Origin: Candidatus Levybacteria bacterium RIFCSPHIGHO2_02_FULL_37_13
GTDB taxonomy: Bacteria > Patescibacteriota > Microgenomatia > Levybacterales > UBA12049
Direction: 5' to 3'
Length of the DNA stretch: 37,281 bases
Assembly (NCBI GenBank): GCA_001782195.1
Contig: MFNZ01000002.1
Coordinates: 1 to 37,281, forward strand
Part shown: positions 1 through 7,447 of the stretch, one piece after another
Position numbering within the stretch: position 1 is the stretch's first letter
How the letters are laid out: the number at the start of each line of letters is the position of its first letter
Position numbers and translations under genes: made by a program
Notes under the pieces: generated by a model
Told to the model about the DNA's origin: nothing
Database searches by the model: none
The model's input: only the letters and a program-made list of their open reading frames with translations

Positions 1-337
1 AAGGTGTTATGCCATCTGGAGAATTATGAGCCCAATAGTCTTTTGCAAACATATCCCCCGCCTTTAAAGCTGCCGCTTGAGACAGATTAGGATCTAGCTT
101 CAAAGGCGAAAGGCCGGCTTCTGCCCTTTTTTTATTGGTAATAGTTACCAACTGTTCTACTGTTATATTGTTTTGAATTCCCAAAACGGAGGGAAAATTA
201 ATTTTAACAAAGTCAAGGAAAAATGTTGCGGAAAAAATAAGAGTTATAAAAAAAATCAGGGTTTTATGATGCAAAAGTTTTGCTCTATAGTTATTGCGCT
301 CATGGGGCAAAAAAAGATGGTGCAGAAAATCTTTCAT
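1..337 (-). CDS. CAP/SCP-domain secreted protein, 3' end cut by window edge
   Basis: Reading the minus strand from the ATG at 337 gives 112 codons before the window ends. Residues about 25-45 form one hydrophobic segment (IFFITLIFSATFF), a signal anchor. After it comes the start of a CAP domain (YkwD-like, cysteine-rich secretory protein/antigen 5/PR-1 family): a TNKKRAEAGLSPLKLDPNL stretch followed by an AAALKAGDMF helix and AHNSPDGITP, the usual first half of bacterial CAP domains. CAP proteins are extracellular; their biochemical role in bacteria is unsettled. The start has an AGGTAA ribosome site and lies 16 bp after the tsaB stop, so it is the last visible gene of the ftsE-to-tsaB operon. 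The family call is fairly sure; function is not. Confidence 0.8.
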   Translation of the reverse strand, partial: MKDFLHHLFLPHERNNYRAKLLHHKTLIFFITLIFSATFFLDFVKINFPSVLGIQNNITVEQLVTITNKKRAEAGLSPLKLDPNLSQAAALKAGDMFAKDYWAHNSPDGITP

Positions 338-353
338 GTTATTACCTAGTATA

Positions 354-638
354 TCACTTAATAGTATTAACAGGAATTTTGAGCGCAAATGAAAGCGCGT
401 TGGCAATCGCCATCCCAACCCTTATCCCGGTAAAAGAACCAAGGCCCGTATTTACTTCAACCAACGTAAGATCTTTTAATGTTACCCCTTGCTCTTTTAA
501 GAGCTTATCAATCATCGGCAGAACAATCTGAGTTTTATTAGACTTTATCAAATGAGTCTTAATATGCTCTTTACCGTTAATCTTTAAACCTATCGAAATC
601 TTTTTATTGTCCGCCGTATCAAGCATTAATGTATTCAT
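354..638 (-). CDS. tsaB: TsaB-like t6A protein, half-length
   Basis: The 94-residue product matches the N-terminal ASKHA half of TsaB: MNTLMLDTADNKKISIG at the start and NTGLGSFTGIRVGMAIANAL (canonical GPGSFTGLR) at about 63-82. TsaB is the non-catalytic partner of TsaD in the complex that transfers threonylcarbamoyl to A37 of ANN-decoding tRNAs. Usual length is about 220 residues, so the second ASKHA lobe is missing; the stop at 354 is followed directly by the next gene's ribosome site, so there is no obvious frameshifted remainder. The retained half contains the helices that dimerise with TsaD in other bacteria. It follows tsaC with a 3 bp gap and tsaE precedes both, which supports the assignment. 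Confidence 0.82.
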   Translation of the reverse strand: MNTLMLDTADNKKISIGLKINGKEHIKTHLIKSNKTQIVLPMIDKLLKEQGVTLKDLTLVEVNTGLGSFTGIRVGMAIANALSFALKIPVNTIK

Positions 639-641
639 ATT

Positions 642-1229
642 TTAGAAATTAGAAATTAGCTCCACAGCTCCCTTTCTTATTACCTTCCAGGGATTTATTG
701 AACAATCAATTACAGTCGACGCTTGTTTAACTGAACACTCTCCAAAAACCACATAATCAACTAATTTTACGATATCTTTGTCTAAATCTTCAAATCTATA
801 CGGCGTTTTTTCTCCATGAAAATTCGCAGAAGGACCAAGAATCGGAACTCCGACTCCTTTTATGATCTCCAAAATAACAGGATTATCGGGAATCCTGACT
901 CCAATAGTTTTACCCCCACCCCTGACAAGCTTAGGAACTTTATCAATTCTGCAAGGCAGAACAATCGTAAGCCCTCCCGGCCAATACGGCTTTATCAGCT
1001 CATCAATAACATCTTTTGGAATTGGCGACAAATAATCCTTTGCCATCTCAAGACTATCAACCAAAACCGGTGTTGCCTGATCCTTTGGCCTCTGGCGAAT
1101 TCTGAACAATTTTTCTATGGCTTTCTCATCATCAATCCTGCATCCTATTCCAAAAGCAGTATCTGTAGGAAAGATCACTATACCACCATCTCTTAAAACT
1201 TTAATTGCATCTTTAATGTATGCTTTCAT
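642..1229 (-). CDS. tsaC: L-threonylcarbamoyladenylate synthase
   Basis: A 195-residue YrdC/Sua5 domain protein without the Sua5 C-terminal extension. It uses threonine, bicarbonate and ATP to make threonylcarbamoyl-AMP, the first step of t6A synthesis. Visible family features are the N-terminal GGIVIFPTDTAFGIG strand-turn, RIRQRPKDQATPVLV in the substrate pocket, YWPGGLTIVLP, TIGVRIPDNP and the nucleotide-binding LGPSANFHGEKTP. The ATG at 1229 has a GGAAAAG site. The last codons and stop (ISNF-stop) lie in a short run of the 7-bp word TTAGAAA at 642-659, so the C-terminus has been set by that repeat. Confidence 0.95.
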   Translation of the reverse strand: MKAYIKDAIKVLRDGGIVIFPTDTAFGIGCRIDDEKAIEKLFRIRQRPKDQATPVLVDSLEMAKDYLSPIPKDVIDELIKPYWPGGLTIVLPCRIDKVPKLVRGGGKTIGVRIPDNPVILEIIKGVGVPILGPSANFHGEKTPYRFEDLDKDIVKLVDYVVFGECSVKQASTVIDCSINPWKVIRKGAVELISNF

Positions 1230-1240
1230 ATCTTTTCCAT

Positions 1241-1308
1241 GTCATGCCGAATTTATTTCGGCATCTCGTTTACTCATGAACCAGATCCTGAAACAAGTTC
1301 AGGATGAC
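1241..1308. repeat. Palindromic element copy 1 (GTCAT...ATGAC)
   Basis: A 68 bp element with GTCAT at 1241 and its complement ATGAC ending at 1308. The left half is a CCGAA/TTCGG hairpin closed by GTCATG/CATCTC; the right half is a CTGAA/TTCAG hairpin between AGATC and ATGAC. It is closely similar to copies at 22769-22831 and 27755-27817. It lies between tsaE and tsaC and overlaps the last codons of tsaE, providing that gene's TGA stop. Translations of such elements (CHAEFISAS, VQDD) are widespread spurious ORFs in bacterial genomes. Confidence 0.9.
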
Positions 1309-1727
1309 ACAATTGTTATCCTCCTCTTATCCTCATCCAAGTATTCAAACTTAATATTCCATCTCTTCTTTGGTAGCAAATTTCCCATCTTCTCCGCCCA
1401 CTCGATAGCTACAATGTTTTCCGGATTTTTAATAATTTCCTCAATTCCTAAACTTTCAATATCTTTTTCATTCTGAATTCTATACAAATCAATGTGATAA
1501 AAACTTCCAACTTCTAACTTATAATTCCTAACAATGATAAATGTTGGCGATATAATTCTTCTTTTTATCCCAAGCCCTTTCGCTAATCCCTGAACAAAAG
1601 TTGTTTTGCCGCTTCCCAAATCCCCATAAAGAGCAATTACTCCATATTTTAGCCTCGCAAGGTGAGACCTTGCAAATTCTTCTCCAAGTTTTCGTGTTTC
1701 TTCAAAACTATTTGTAATATTATCCAC
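1299..1727 (-). CDS. tsaE: t6A complex ATPase TsaE
   Basis: A 142-residue P-loop ATPase. Walker A is YGDLGSGKTTFVQG at about residue 34-47; SPTFIIVRNYKL and FYHIDLYRI are the switch-like strands typical of TsaE, and IVAIEWAEKMGNLLP is the conserved C-terminal motif. It binds the TsaB-TsaD complex and its ATPase resets it between cycles. The start is a GTG at 1727, preceded by GGAAAAC and overlapping the stop of the lamin-tail gene by 8 bp, so translation is coupled. The final residues (VSS) and the TGA stop come from the palindromic element at 1241-1308. Confidence 0.95.
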   Translation of the reverse strand: MDNITNSFEETRKLGEEFARSHLARLKYGVIALYGDLGSGKTTFVQGLAKGLGIKRRIISPTFIIVRNYKLEVGSFYHIDLYRIQNEKDIESLGIEEIIKNPENIVAIEWAEKMGNLLPKKRWNIKFEYLDEDKRRITIVSS

Positions 1728-2625
1728 TGTAATTGTTTTCCTTTCTGTTTTTTACATAGCTACGAAAGGCAAGTATACCACAAGAGATTAGGAAAATAAC
1801 TCCTACGCCAATTAATATTTTTGAAAGATTACCCGAACTGCTCCCAAGGACTTTTGTCTCTTTTTCAGGAGGTGATATTTTTACTTTAGAATCTGCTGCG
1901 CTTTCCGTGCTTTCTCCCAAAACCGATGTCGGCAAAACCTTTTCTGAAACCTTAGCTAGAGTATTTGTAGGCGAAAACGTAGGCTTTATTGTTGGATCAG
2001 ATTTAATCGGAGTAGGGGTTGGGATTTTGGTAGGAGTAGGAATTTTAGGTGTGGATGTTGGTTTTATAGTTGGTGTTGGAGTTGGAGTTCTTGTCGGCGT
2101 CGGTGTATTTGTGGGAACAGACGTAGGAGTGGCGGTTGGGGTAGGTGCTGGCGTTGACGCATTGTTAGTAGATCCTTTACTTGAAGCCGAAAAAATAATC
2201 CATACACCTGTTCCATCTGTATTTCTACCTGCAGACTGACCTTGTTCTGGAGCAAAGACGTCGCTACCTCGATCTCCATAAGCAACTTCATCAACCAATG
2301 AGGGATTACTTATTCTAAACAAACTGATTACATCTCCATTCTTGTTAAGCTTATTACTCCAATCAAAAGTAGTAAAAGAAAAAGGATCAATTATACCAGT
2401 CAATATTTTTTTATTTGTTGCTTCAAAATCCTCAAGTCGATAGTCAGATAGATCAATTGATGAAACTCCACTATTGTAAATTTCAACCCAATCGGGATCT
2501 GCTATAGTACCTTCTGTATCAGAAGCAAACTCGTTGATAAAAAGTTCTGCGTAAGCTTGGGTTTGTGAGATAAAGAAAGTTAAAAAAACAGCTAAGAGAG
2601 CAGGCCATACCTTTGCATTATTCAT
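1720..2625 (-). CDS. Lamin-tail-domain surface protein with Pro/Thr stalk
   Basis: 301 residues, secreted and anchored. Residues 1-27 are a signal peptide (ALLAVFLTFFISQTQAYA). Residues about 28-145 form a lamin-tail (LTD) immunoglobulin-like domain, seen in FINEFASD, DPDWVEIYNSG, IDLSDYRLED and GDVISLF. Residues about 155-215 are a low-complexity Pro-Thr stalk, then a Ser/Lys-rich region, one TM helix (about 270-290) and a basic tail (RSYVKNRKEN). LTDs in bacterial surface proteins are thought to bind DNA or carbohydrate or to act as adhesins; nothing here fixes the ligand. The gene sits 6 bp after the coiled-coil peptidase gene. Two VLG motifs (SVLGEST, KVLGSSS) flank the stalk. Confidence 0.85.
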   Translation of the reverse strand: MNNAKVWPALLAVFLTFFISQTQAYAELFINEFASDTEGTIADPDWVEIYNSGVSSIDLSDYRLEDFEATNKKILTGIIDPFSFTTFDWSNKLNKNGDVISLFRISNPSLVDEVAYGDRGSDVFAPEQGQSAGRNTDGTGVWIIFSASSKGSTNNASTPAPTPTATPTSVPTNTPTPTRTPTPTPTIKPTSTPKIPTPTKIPTPTPIKSDPTIKPTFSPTNTLAKVSEKVLPTSVLGESTESAADSKVKISPPEKETKVLGSSSGNLSKILIGVGVIFLISCGILAFRSYVKNRKENNYSG

Positions 2626-2631
2626 GCTACA

Positions 2632-3864
2632 CTATCCGTTATAAAATCCGTATTGAAATATTTGCGATGTTGAATAGTAATCGGAGAATTTGAGATCCGG
2701 GCCATACCATGGATCATTAATAACGTAGTCTCCATTTGACCCACTCTTTAATACAAGAAAATGCGTACCTACACTATTGGTCGCAACTTTAACGCCTACA
2801 ATAACCGGATTTCCTGCTGCAAGCTTTGCATCAATCGCATTAAAATCACGTTGCCAAATAGATTGGAATTTTCCATCTGCCCAAGGAATGAGCATTGAAG
2901 CAGTATCGGCGAAATAATACCATGAACTTGCCGCAACATCAGCGGGCGTTACATTTACACCCTTTTTCTTCATAACCATAGCAACCGATGTCGCAAGACA
3001 TCCTACTTCCCACGTTTGGTCCTGAGATGTGCCAATCCTATTCCTACCCCATCTTTCGTCTCTTTGATTATAATACCAGCCATCAGGACTTGGCTGGGCA
3101 GGCAGAATCTGGGCTCCACCTCTTGAGGACGCAAACGACTTAAAGCCACTTATCTGAAGCTCTGCTTCTTTTAGTAACTGCTGGTATTTGCTCTCGTCAT
3201 TTTTAGTTACAACCAACAGATTTTGCTTACTCTTTTTTTCCAGATCCAATTGCGACGTATATGCCTCAAGTTGCAGCTTAAGACTCTCTACTTTCTTTTT
3301 CTTTTCTTCAAAAATTTTCTTTTGGTTTATATAATCGTTTTTGGCAGCTTGAGTATCGTAAATAAGTCTTTTATCATGCGACTGCGCAATTTCAAGATAG
3401 TTAAGTCTTGAGAAGTAATTTGAGGCATTACTTGATGACAAAAGCACTTCAAACGGCTTAACCATTCCCGCCTGATAAGTGGCAACTATTCTATTAAGAA
3501 GAATTTCCGAAAGAGTATCTAAAGCCTCTTGAAGGCTTGTTATCTTTTTAGTCGCTATGTCAATATCTAAAACAAGATTTGAAATATCCTGCTTTGTAGC
3601 AAATATTCTTGCTTCCGATAATTTTATCTGATTATCCATAATAGCAATTTGAGAAGAAAGAGTTTTGCCTTTTTCCTTAAGTTCTGCAATTTTGTTTTTT
3701 AGACTCTGTATCTGATCTTCTAATTCCTTTTGATTTTGTGATGTATCCAGAGAAGGTGTTGGGGTAGGTGTTTGATCTTGCGCAAATACAGATGGATAAT
3801 TAAATACGCTGAATGTTAGAAAAAAAACAATAATTAAACCTATTATTAGCGTAAAGTGTTTCAT
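2632..3864 (-). CDS. Secreted coiled-coil protein with C39-like cysteine peptidase domain (PcsB/EnvC-like)
   Basis: 410 residues from the ATG at 3864; a longer frame back to 3933 would overlap ftsX and adds a non-signal-like leader, so I prefer the shorter start. Residues 1-28 are a signal peptide ending VFAQD. About 40-240 is a long coiled coil with two helical runs, as in PcsB, CwlO and EnvC. The C-terminal 140 residues match C39-like peptidases: WYYNQRDERWG, catalytic Cys in EVGCLATSVAMV, His in GTHFLVL and Asn/Asp in VINDPW. Directly downstream of ftsE-ftsX, it fits the role of the FtsEX-controlled peptidoglycan hydrolase, though PcsB carries CHAP and EnvC a degenerate M23 domain. The role is inferred from context. 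Confidence 0.82.
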   Translation of the reverse strand: MKHFTLIIGLIIVFFLTFSVFNYPSVFAQDQTPTPTPSLDTSQNQKELEDQIQSLKNKIAELKEKGKTLSSQIAIMDNQIKLSEARIFATKQDISNLVLDIDIATKKITSLQEALDTLSEILLNRIVATYQAGMVKPFEVLLSSSNASNYFSRLNYLEIAQSHDKRLIYDTQAAKNDYINQKKIFEEKKKKVESLKLQLEAYTSQLDLEKKSKQNLLVVTKNDESKYQQLLKEAELQISGFKSFASSRGGAQILPAQPSPDGWYYNQRDERWGRNRIGTSQDQTWEVGCLATSVAMVMKKKGVNVTPADVAASSWYYFADTASMLIPWADGKFQSIWQRDFNAIDAKLAAGNPVIVGVKVATNSVGTHFLVLKSGSNGDYVINDPWYGPDLKFSDYYSTSQIFQYGFYNG

Positions 3865-3880
3865 AAAATTCCATAGGATC

Positions 3881-4744
3881 CTATTTAAGATATCTGATAA
3901 CTGCCATAAAGCTGGAAATTCCACCAAGAACAATTGCGAGCAAAACTTCTATTCCCAGAACAAGGAAGAGGAAGGTTGGAGGAATAGGAAAAACCGGAAT
4001 CTCGTGCAAAAAAGTGGACAAAAATGGAGTTGCATACCATAAGGCGCCTAATGCCAATCCCCATCCAAGAATTGCTCCCACAATCCCGTAAAGTACTCCC
4101 TCAAAAATAAACGGCCAGCGAATATACCAATTTGTTGCGCCAATAAGCCTCATTATTTCAATATCTTCTTTCTTGTGTGAAATCTTGATCCCAACAATAA
4201 TTACCATTATAAGAATTGCATCAACTACCAAAAATGTAACAAGAGCAATGCCGACTTTCCTAAGCACTTCTGTCCATTCTATAAGTTTTGAAACAACCTG
4301 TTTTGGAAAAACTACCCGTTCAACTATAAGTGATTTTTTGAGATTATCCGCAATGGATGATAAATCGTTTATAGAAACACTTGAAATATGGAATGAAGAA
4401 GGCAAAATATCTGCTGTTACTAACTCCAAAAGAAGAGGGTCGTCTTTATTTTGTTCCCGGTAAATCTTAAGCGCTTCTTCTTTGGAAACAAAACGAATAC
4501 TTGCTGTTTTACCGCTTTCCTCCAATTGCTTTTTAAGCGCATCTATTTCTGTCTGTTTTGCTTCGTTTCGGAAAAATACATCTACTTGGGGTAAAGATTC
4601 AAAATAATTAATAATCATTGCCGAGCCCCATACCGCAAAGCTAAAAATTGACACAACAAAAAAAGTTTGGAGAATTATAAAAACAGCAGTAAATGCCTGA
4701 TATGGAGAACGCCTAATATTGTGCCACATTGTTTTTAAAATCAT
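3881..4744 (-). CDS. ftsX: Cell division ABC transporter permease FtsX
   Basis: 287 residues with the FtsX plan: cytoplasmic MILKTMWHNIRRSPYQ start, TM1 (about 20-45), a large extracellular loop (about 46-150; QVDVFFRNEAKQTEIDAL and RFVSKEEALKIYREQN are typical), then three C-terminal TMs with the conserved KKEDIEIMRLIGATNWYIRW coupling segment. A 310-residue frame is open but its first 23 codons lie inside ftsE; the ATG at 4744 is one base after the ftsE stop and gives the family start. FtsX relays FtsE ATP hydrolysis to an extracellular wall hydrolase, here probably the next gene, 16 bp downstream. Confidence 0.95.
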   Translation of the reverse strand: MILKTMWHNIRRSPYQAFTAVFIILQTFFVVSIFSFAVWGSAMIINYFESLPQVDVFFRNEAKQTEIDALKKQLEESGKTASIRFVSKEEALKIYREQNKDDPLLLELVTADILPSSFHISSVSINDLSSIADNLKKSLIVERVVFPKQVVSKLIEWTEVLRKVGIALVTFLVVDAILIMVIIVGIKISHKKEDIEIMRLIGATNWYIRWPFIFEGVLYGIVGAILGWGLALGALWYATPFLSTFLHEIPVFPIPPTFLFLVLGIEVLLAIVLGGISSFMAVIRYLK

Positions 4745-4745
4745 A

Positions 4746-5444
4746 TTACTTGACCCCCGAAGCTTTACGCGAAGGGGGTTCATCGCGAACCAATCTTCCT
4801 TTATCCAATCCAATAACCCTTTTTGAAAGGTTTTTTACAATCTCTGTATTATGCGTTGCCATGATAATTGTTGTTCCTTTTTCGTTAATACTCTCTAACA
4901 ATTTCACTATTTCCCATGAAGTTTCCAAATCCAAATTGCCTGTCGGCTCATCAGCCAAAACTATATCCGGGGACAAAACAAGCGCCCTGGCAATCGCAGC
5001 TCTTTGCAATTCACCGCCGGATAACTGAATAGGGAATTTATCTTTGTGATTAATTATCCCTACCTTTTCCAATGCCTCCTCTACTCTCTTTTTTATATCT
5101 GCCTTTGGGACTTTTGCAATCTCCAAAGACAAAGCGATATTTTCAAAAATTGTTTGATCCAATAATAGCTTTAAATCCTGAAAGACAAATCCGATTTTTT
5201 TTCGTAAAGTAGGAATTTTGCCATGAGGAAGTTTTACAATATCAAAGTCAGCAACAGTAATACTCCCAGTCGATGGAAGCAAATCTCTAATCAAAAGCCT
5301 AAAAATTGTTGTTTTTCCAGAACCGGTAGGCCCAACTAAAAATACAAATTCTCCCTTATCAACCGAAAAGTTTATCTCCGAAAGAGCAAAAACTCCTGTG
5401 CCATATTTTTTTGAAACCTTATCAAGTTTTATCATGCATGTCAT
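4746..5444 (-). CDS. ftsE: Cell division ATP-binding protein FtsE
   Basis: 232-residue ABC ATPase. Walker A GPTGSGKTT (about 38-46), Q-loop FVFQDLKLLLDQ, signature LSGGELQRAAIARAL, Walker B IVLADEPTGNLD and the switch His in MATHNTEIV are all intact. The sequence is the FtsE type (KVSKKYGTGVFALSEINF). It forms the cytoplasmic half of FtsEX. The ATG at 5444 overlaps the preceding stop (ATGA); an internal ATG at 5435 (MIKLDKVSKKY) is closer to the family start and cannot be excluded. The C-terminal tail ends right before the ftsX start. Confidence 0.97.
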   Translation of the reverse strand: MTCMIKLDKVSKKYGTGVFALSEINFSVDKGEFVFLVGPTGSGKTTIFRLLIRDLLPSTGSITVADFDIVKLPHGKIPTLRKKIGFVFQDLKLLLDQTIFENIALSLEIAKVPKADIKKRVEEALEKVGIINHKDKFPIQLSGGELQRAAIARALVLSPDIVLADEPTGNLDLETSWEIVKLLESINEKGTTIIMATHNTEIVKNLSKRVIGLDKGRLVRDEPPSRKASGVK

Positions 5445-5938
5445 TGCAAAACTTCAAGTTTTCCAACATCCATCAGCCACCCTGCTACTTTGGCTTGTTG
5501 CGTCTCTCCCCAAACTTTAATTTTTCTCCCTAAGAATTGGGACAGATCAACAATTGACGAGGTAAGATAAACATTTTGGCTGTCCCCACCCGGTCTTACT
5601 AGATGATAAGCTCCTTCTCCCTCGATTCCCCCCGCCTTTAAAATTCCTTCAGCGACATCTTTAAATATTTTTGTATCACCCTCTCCAACAGTTGTCCCTT
5701 TTGAAATTTTGGAGGAGCTAACAGATCCCCCTACAGTATCCCCGCCAACTGCTCCTCTTTTGGAAAGAGCGTATCCGCTACCAATACCTAATACAACTGC
5801 AACAATTAAAATTATAAGTAATTTTGGCGTAAAAATTGATCCATTTTTCATAGCAAAATCATGAACCAAAGAATTATCTAATGGTTTTTCAGTTTGTGCT
5901 TTACTTTGTTCCTTGTCTATTTTTTTTGTTTCCGGCAT
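5441..5938 (-). CDS. Single-TM protein heading the ftsEX operon, function unknown
   Basis: 165 residues: a charged cytoplasmic start, one TM helix (about 40-59, LLIILIVAVVLGIGSGYAL), a Gly/Ser linker, then a small extracellular domain with YLTSSIVDLSQFLGRKIKVW and a VAGWLMDVGKLEVL end. That pattern resembles a small OB-like beta domain, but I cannot name a family. It is the first gene of the operon and overlaps ftsE by 4 bp, so a role near FtsEX at the envelope is a reasonable guess only. The start has a promoter placed as for leaderless mRNAs and also a weak TAAGG. Confidence 0.65.
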   Translation of the reverse strand: MPETKKIDKEQSKAQTEKPLDNSLVHDFAMKNGSIFTPKLLIILIVAVVLGIGSGYALSKRGAVGGDTVGGSVSSSKISKGTTVGEGDTKIFKDVAEGILKAGGIEGEGAYHLVRPGGDSQNVYLTSSIVDLSQFLGRKIKVWGETQQAKVAGWLMDVGKLEVLQ

Positions 5939-5944
5939 ACCTTA

Positions 5945-5973
5945 AGTAAACCATATTTTCTTACTTTTGACAA
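5945..5973 (-). promoter_or_regulatory. Promoter of the ftsEX operon
   Basis: On the minus strand a TTGTCA box (5973-5968), a 17-base spacer and TTTACT (5950-5945) end six bases before the ATG at 5938. The predicted start point falls at the ATG, so the mRNA may lack a leader, although TAAGG within the six bases could be a weak ribosome site. Confidence 0.6.
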
Positions 5974-6061
5974 GTCAGCTTATCTTTTTCTGATAAAAAG
6001 CTGTTTGCCGATAATTCTCTTTTTCAACTGCCACTAAATTGAAGTCTAGCATCTCATAAAA

Positions 6062-6577
6062 TTATTTCAAAACTTTATATCGGAGCTCCTGTATATTATC
6101 ATCTATCTTTTCCATGGATACTAACTTAAGCTTCATTTCAAAATTAGCTGGAGCGAAAACAGGTATTCCTTCACCAATTACCACAGAATTTATATCAAAA
6201 ATTACTTCATCTATTAAACCTCGTTTTGCAAACTCACTATTATTTGTAGATCCACCTGTAAGAATAACTTCCTTGAATCCTTCATTCTCAAGTTTCCCTA
6301 ATGCTTCTTCCGGTGAATGTGCCAATGTAAAACCTTCTTTTAATTCAAGGTCTGCATGGGAAATAATAATTTTTTTTGCGTCTTTAAGATCATTTAAATA
6401 ATCTCCTTCCCATCTAATAACTGCTTCGTAAGTTTTTCTTCCCCAAATAAAACATCCAACTTTGTTTACTAATTTTACAAACTGTATCCAATTACCATGA
6501 GGTAAAAAGTCTTCGCTTCCTTCCTTTGTGGCGATAATTCCATTTACTGAAATTGCCATTGATAAAATTACTTTCAT
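6062..6577 (-). CDS. RibD C-terminal/DHFR-like reductase
   Basis: 171 residues of the dihydrofolate reductase-like fold (RibD_C family): MKVILSMAISVNGIIA at the start, CFIWGRKTYEAV (the NADPH-site loop), KKIIISHADLEL, then EVILTGGSTNNSEFAKRGLIDE and a VIFDINSVVIGEGIPVF strand. Members are NADPH-dependent reductases related to bacterial DHFR and the riboflavin reductase RibD; the true substrate cannot be told from sequence, and no riboflavin gene is near. It follows the EamA gene by 3 bp and ends the prfB operon. Confidence 0.82.
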   Translation of the reverse strand: MKVILSMAISVNGIIATKEGSEDFLPHGNWIQFVKLVNKVGCFIWGRKTYEAVIRWEGDYLNDLKDAKKIIISHADLELKEGFTLAHSPEEALGKLENEGFKEVILTGGSTNNSEFAKRGLIDEVIFDINSVVIGEGIPVFAPANFEMKLKLVSMEKIDDNIQELRYKVLK

Positions 6578-6580
6578 AAT

Positions 6581-7447
6581 TTATATACTCAAAAAAGATA
6601 ATAACGCTATTCCTATTAAAGTAATAGCTATTCCAATAATTTGTTGTTTGGTAATAGGATCTTTAAGAAATAAGAAAGCCAAAATTACAAAAAGGGTCGG
6701 ATTTGCGCCTGCTATAGGAGCAACTACTGTCACAAGCCCCTTACTTATTCCCAAGTTATAACTAAACTCAGCTACACGAACCAATACAGTTGAAACAATA
6801 AGGGGAATAATGGCGTGATTTATAGTAGGCCGTTGTATAGGAATTTTCCTTATCTTTATATATAAAAATAATATAGGAAAAAGTAGGAAAGTAATATAAT
6901 TTGGCCAGAACCAACCTATTTCCCTAACAGGAATTTTAAGGAGAGCAATCCAAGTACCCCAGCATAACATAGTTATAAATGCTAATAAAACTCCTTTGTC
7001 AGAAAAGATTTTTTTCTTTGCAAGCTCCCTTATATTAAGACTGGAAAGTATAAGTCCAGAAAAAATAATAATTATCGCAATTACTTGTTGAGAAGATACT
7101 TTCTCATGAAGGAAAATAACGGAGATTACTACTGCTACAGCGGGAAACGATGAGGCAATCGTACCAACTAAAGCTCTATTACTTATTCTTAAGGCTTCGT
7201 AATATACTATCGTACCAATAAATAAGCCAATTATTCCGATGATAATAATGAGCAATAAGAGACCGAAGGTTAAGCCTTCAAGCTCATTTATTACAAACGG
7301 CGCATAAAAACTTAATGTAAAAGAGCTAAGTACAAAAGCCCATAATGCTAAAGAATATGGCTGTATCCTTCTGGCAACAATAGCCTCAACCAATATTCCT
7401 GTTCCCCAAGTGAAATATGAGATTAAAGCAAAAATTACAGCTTGCAT
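6581..7447 (-). CDS. EamA-family drug/metabolite transporter
   Basis: 288 residues, almost entirely hydrophobic, with about ten TM helices in two repeats of five, the DMT superfamily plan. EamA signatures are ALISYFTWGTGILVEAIV at the N-terminus, LRISNRALVGTIASSFPAVAVVISVIFLHEKV in repeat one, and GLVTVVAPIAGANPTLFVILAFLFLKDPIT in repeat two. The substrate is unknown; relatives export metabolites or amino acids. The ATG abuts the stop of the RBBP9-like gene (TAAATG), so translation is coupled. Confidence 0.9.
   Translation of the reverse strand: MQAVIFALISYFTWGTGILVEAIVARRIQPYSLALWAFVLSSFTLSFYAPFVINELEGLTFGLLLLIIIIGIIGLFIGTIVYYEALRISNRALVGTIASSFPAVAVVISVIFLHEKVSSQQVIAIIIIFSGLILSSLNIRELAKKKIFSDKGVLLAFITMLCWGTWIALLKIPVREIGWFWPNYITFLLFPILFLYIKIRKIPIQRPTINHAIIPLIVSTVLVRVAEFSYNLGISKGLVTVVAPIAGANPTLFVILAFLFLKDPITKQQIIGIAITLIGIALLSFLSI

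Noticed and set aside
1117-1476. Open plus-strand frame containing CHAEFISAS and KQVQDD
   Set aside because: It is a translation of palindromic element copy 1 and the antisense of tsaC and tsaE; such frames are common artefacts.
1907-2239. Plus-strand frame rich in Gly and Val
   Set aside because: It is the complement of the Pro/Thr stalk of the lamin-tail gene and has no start signals.
5970-6010. CAGCTT/AAGCTG hairpin as terminator of the prfB operon
   Set aside because: No T-run follows on the minus strand, and the stem is interrupted.
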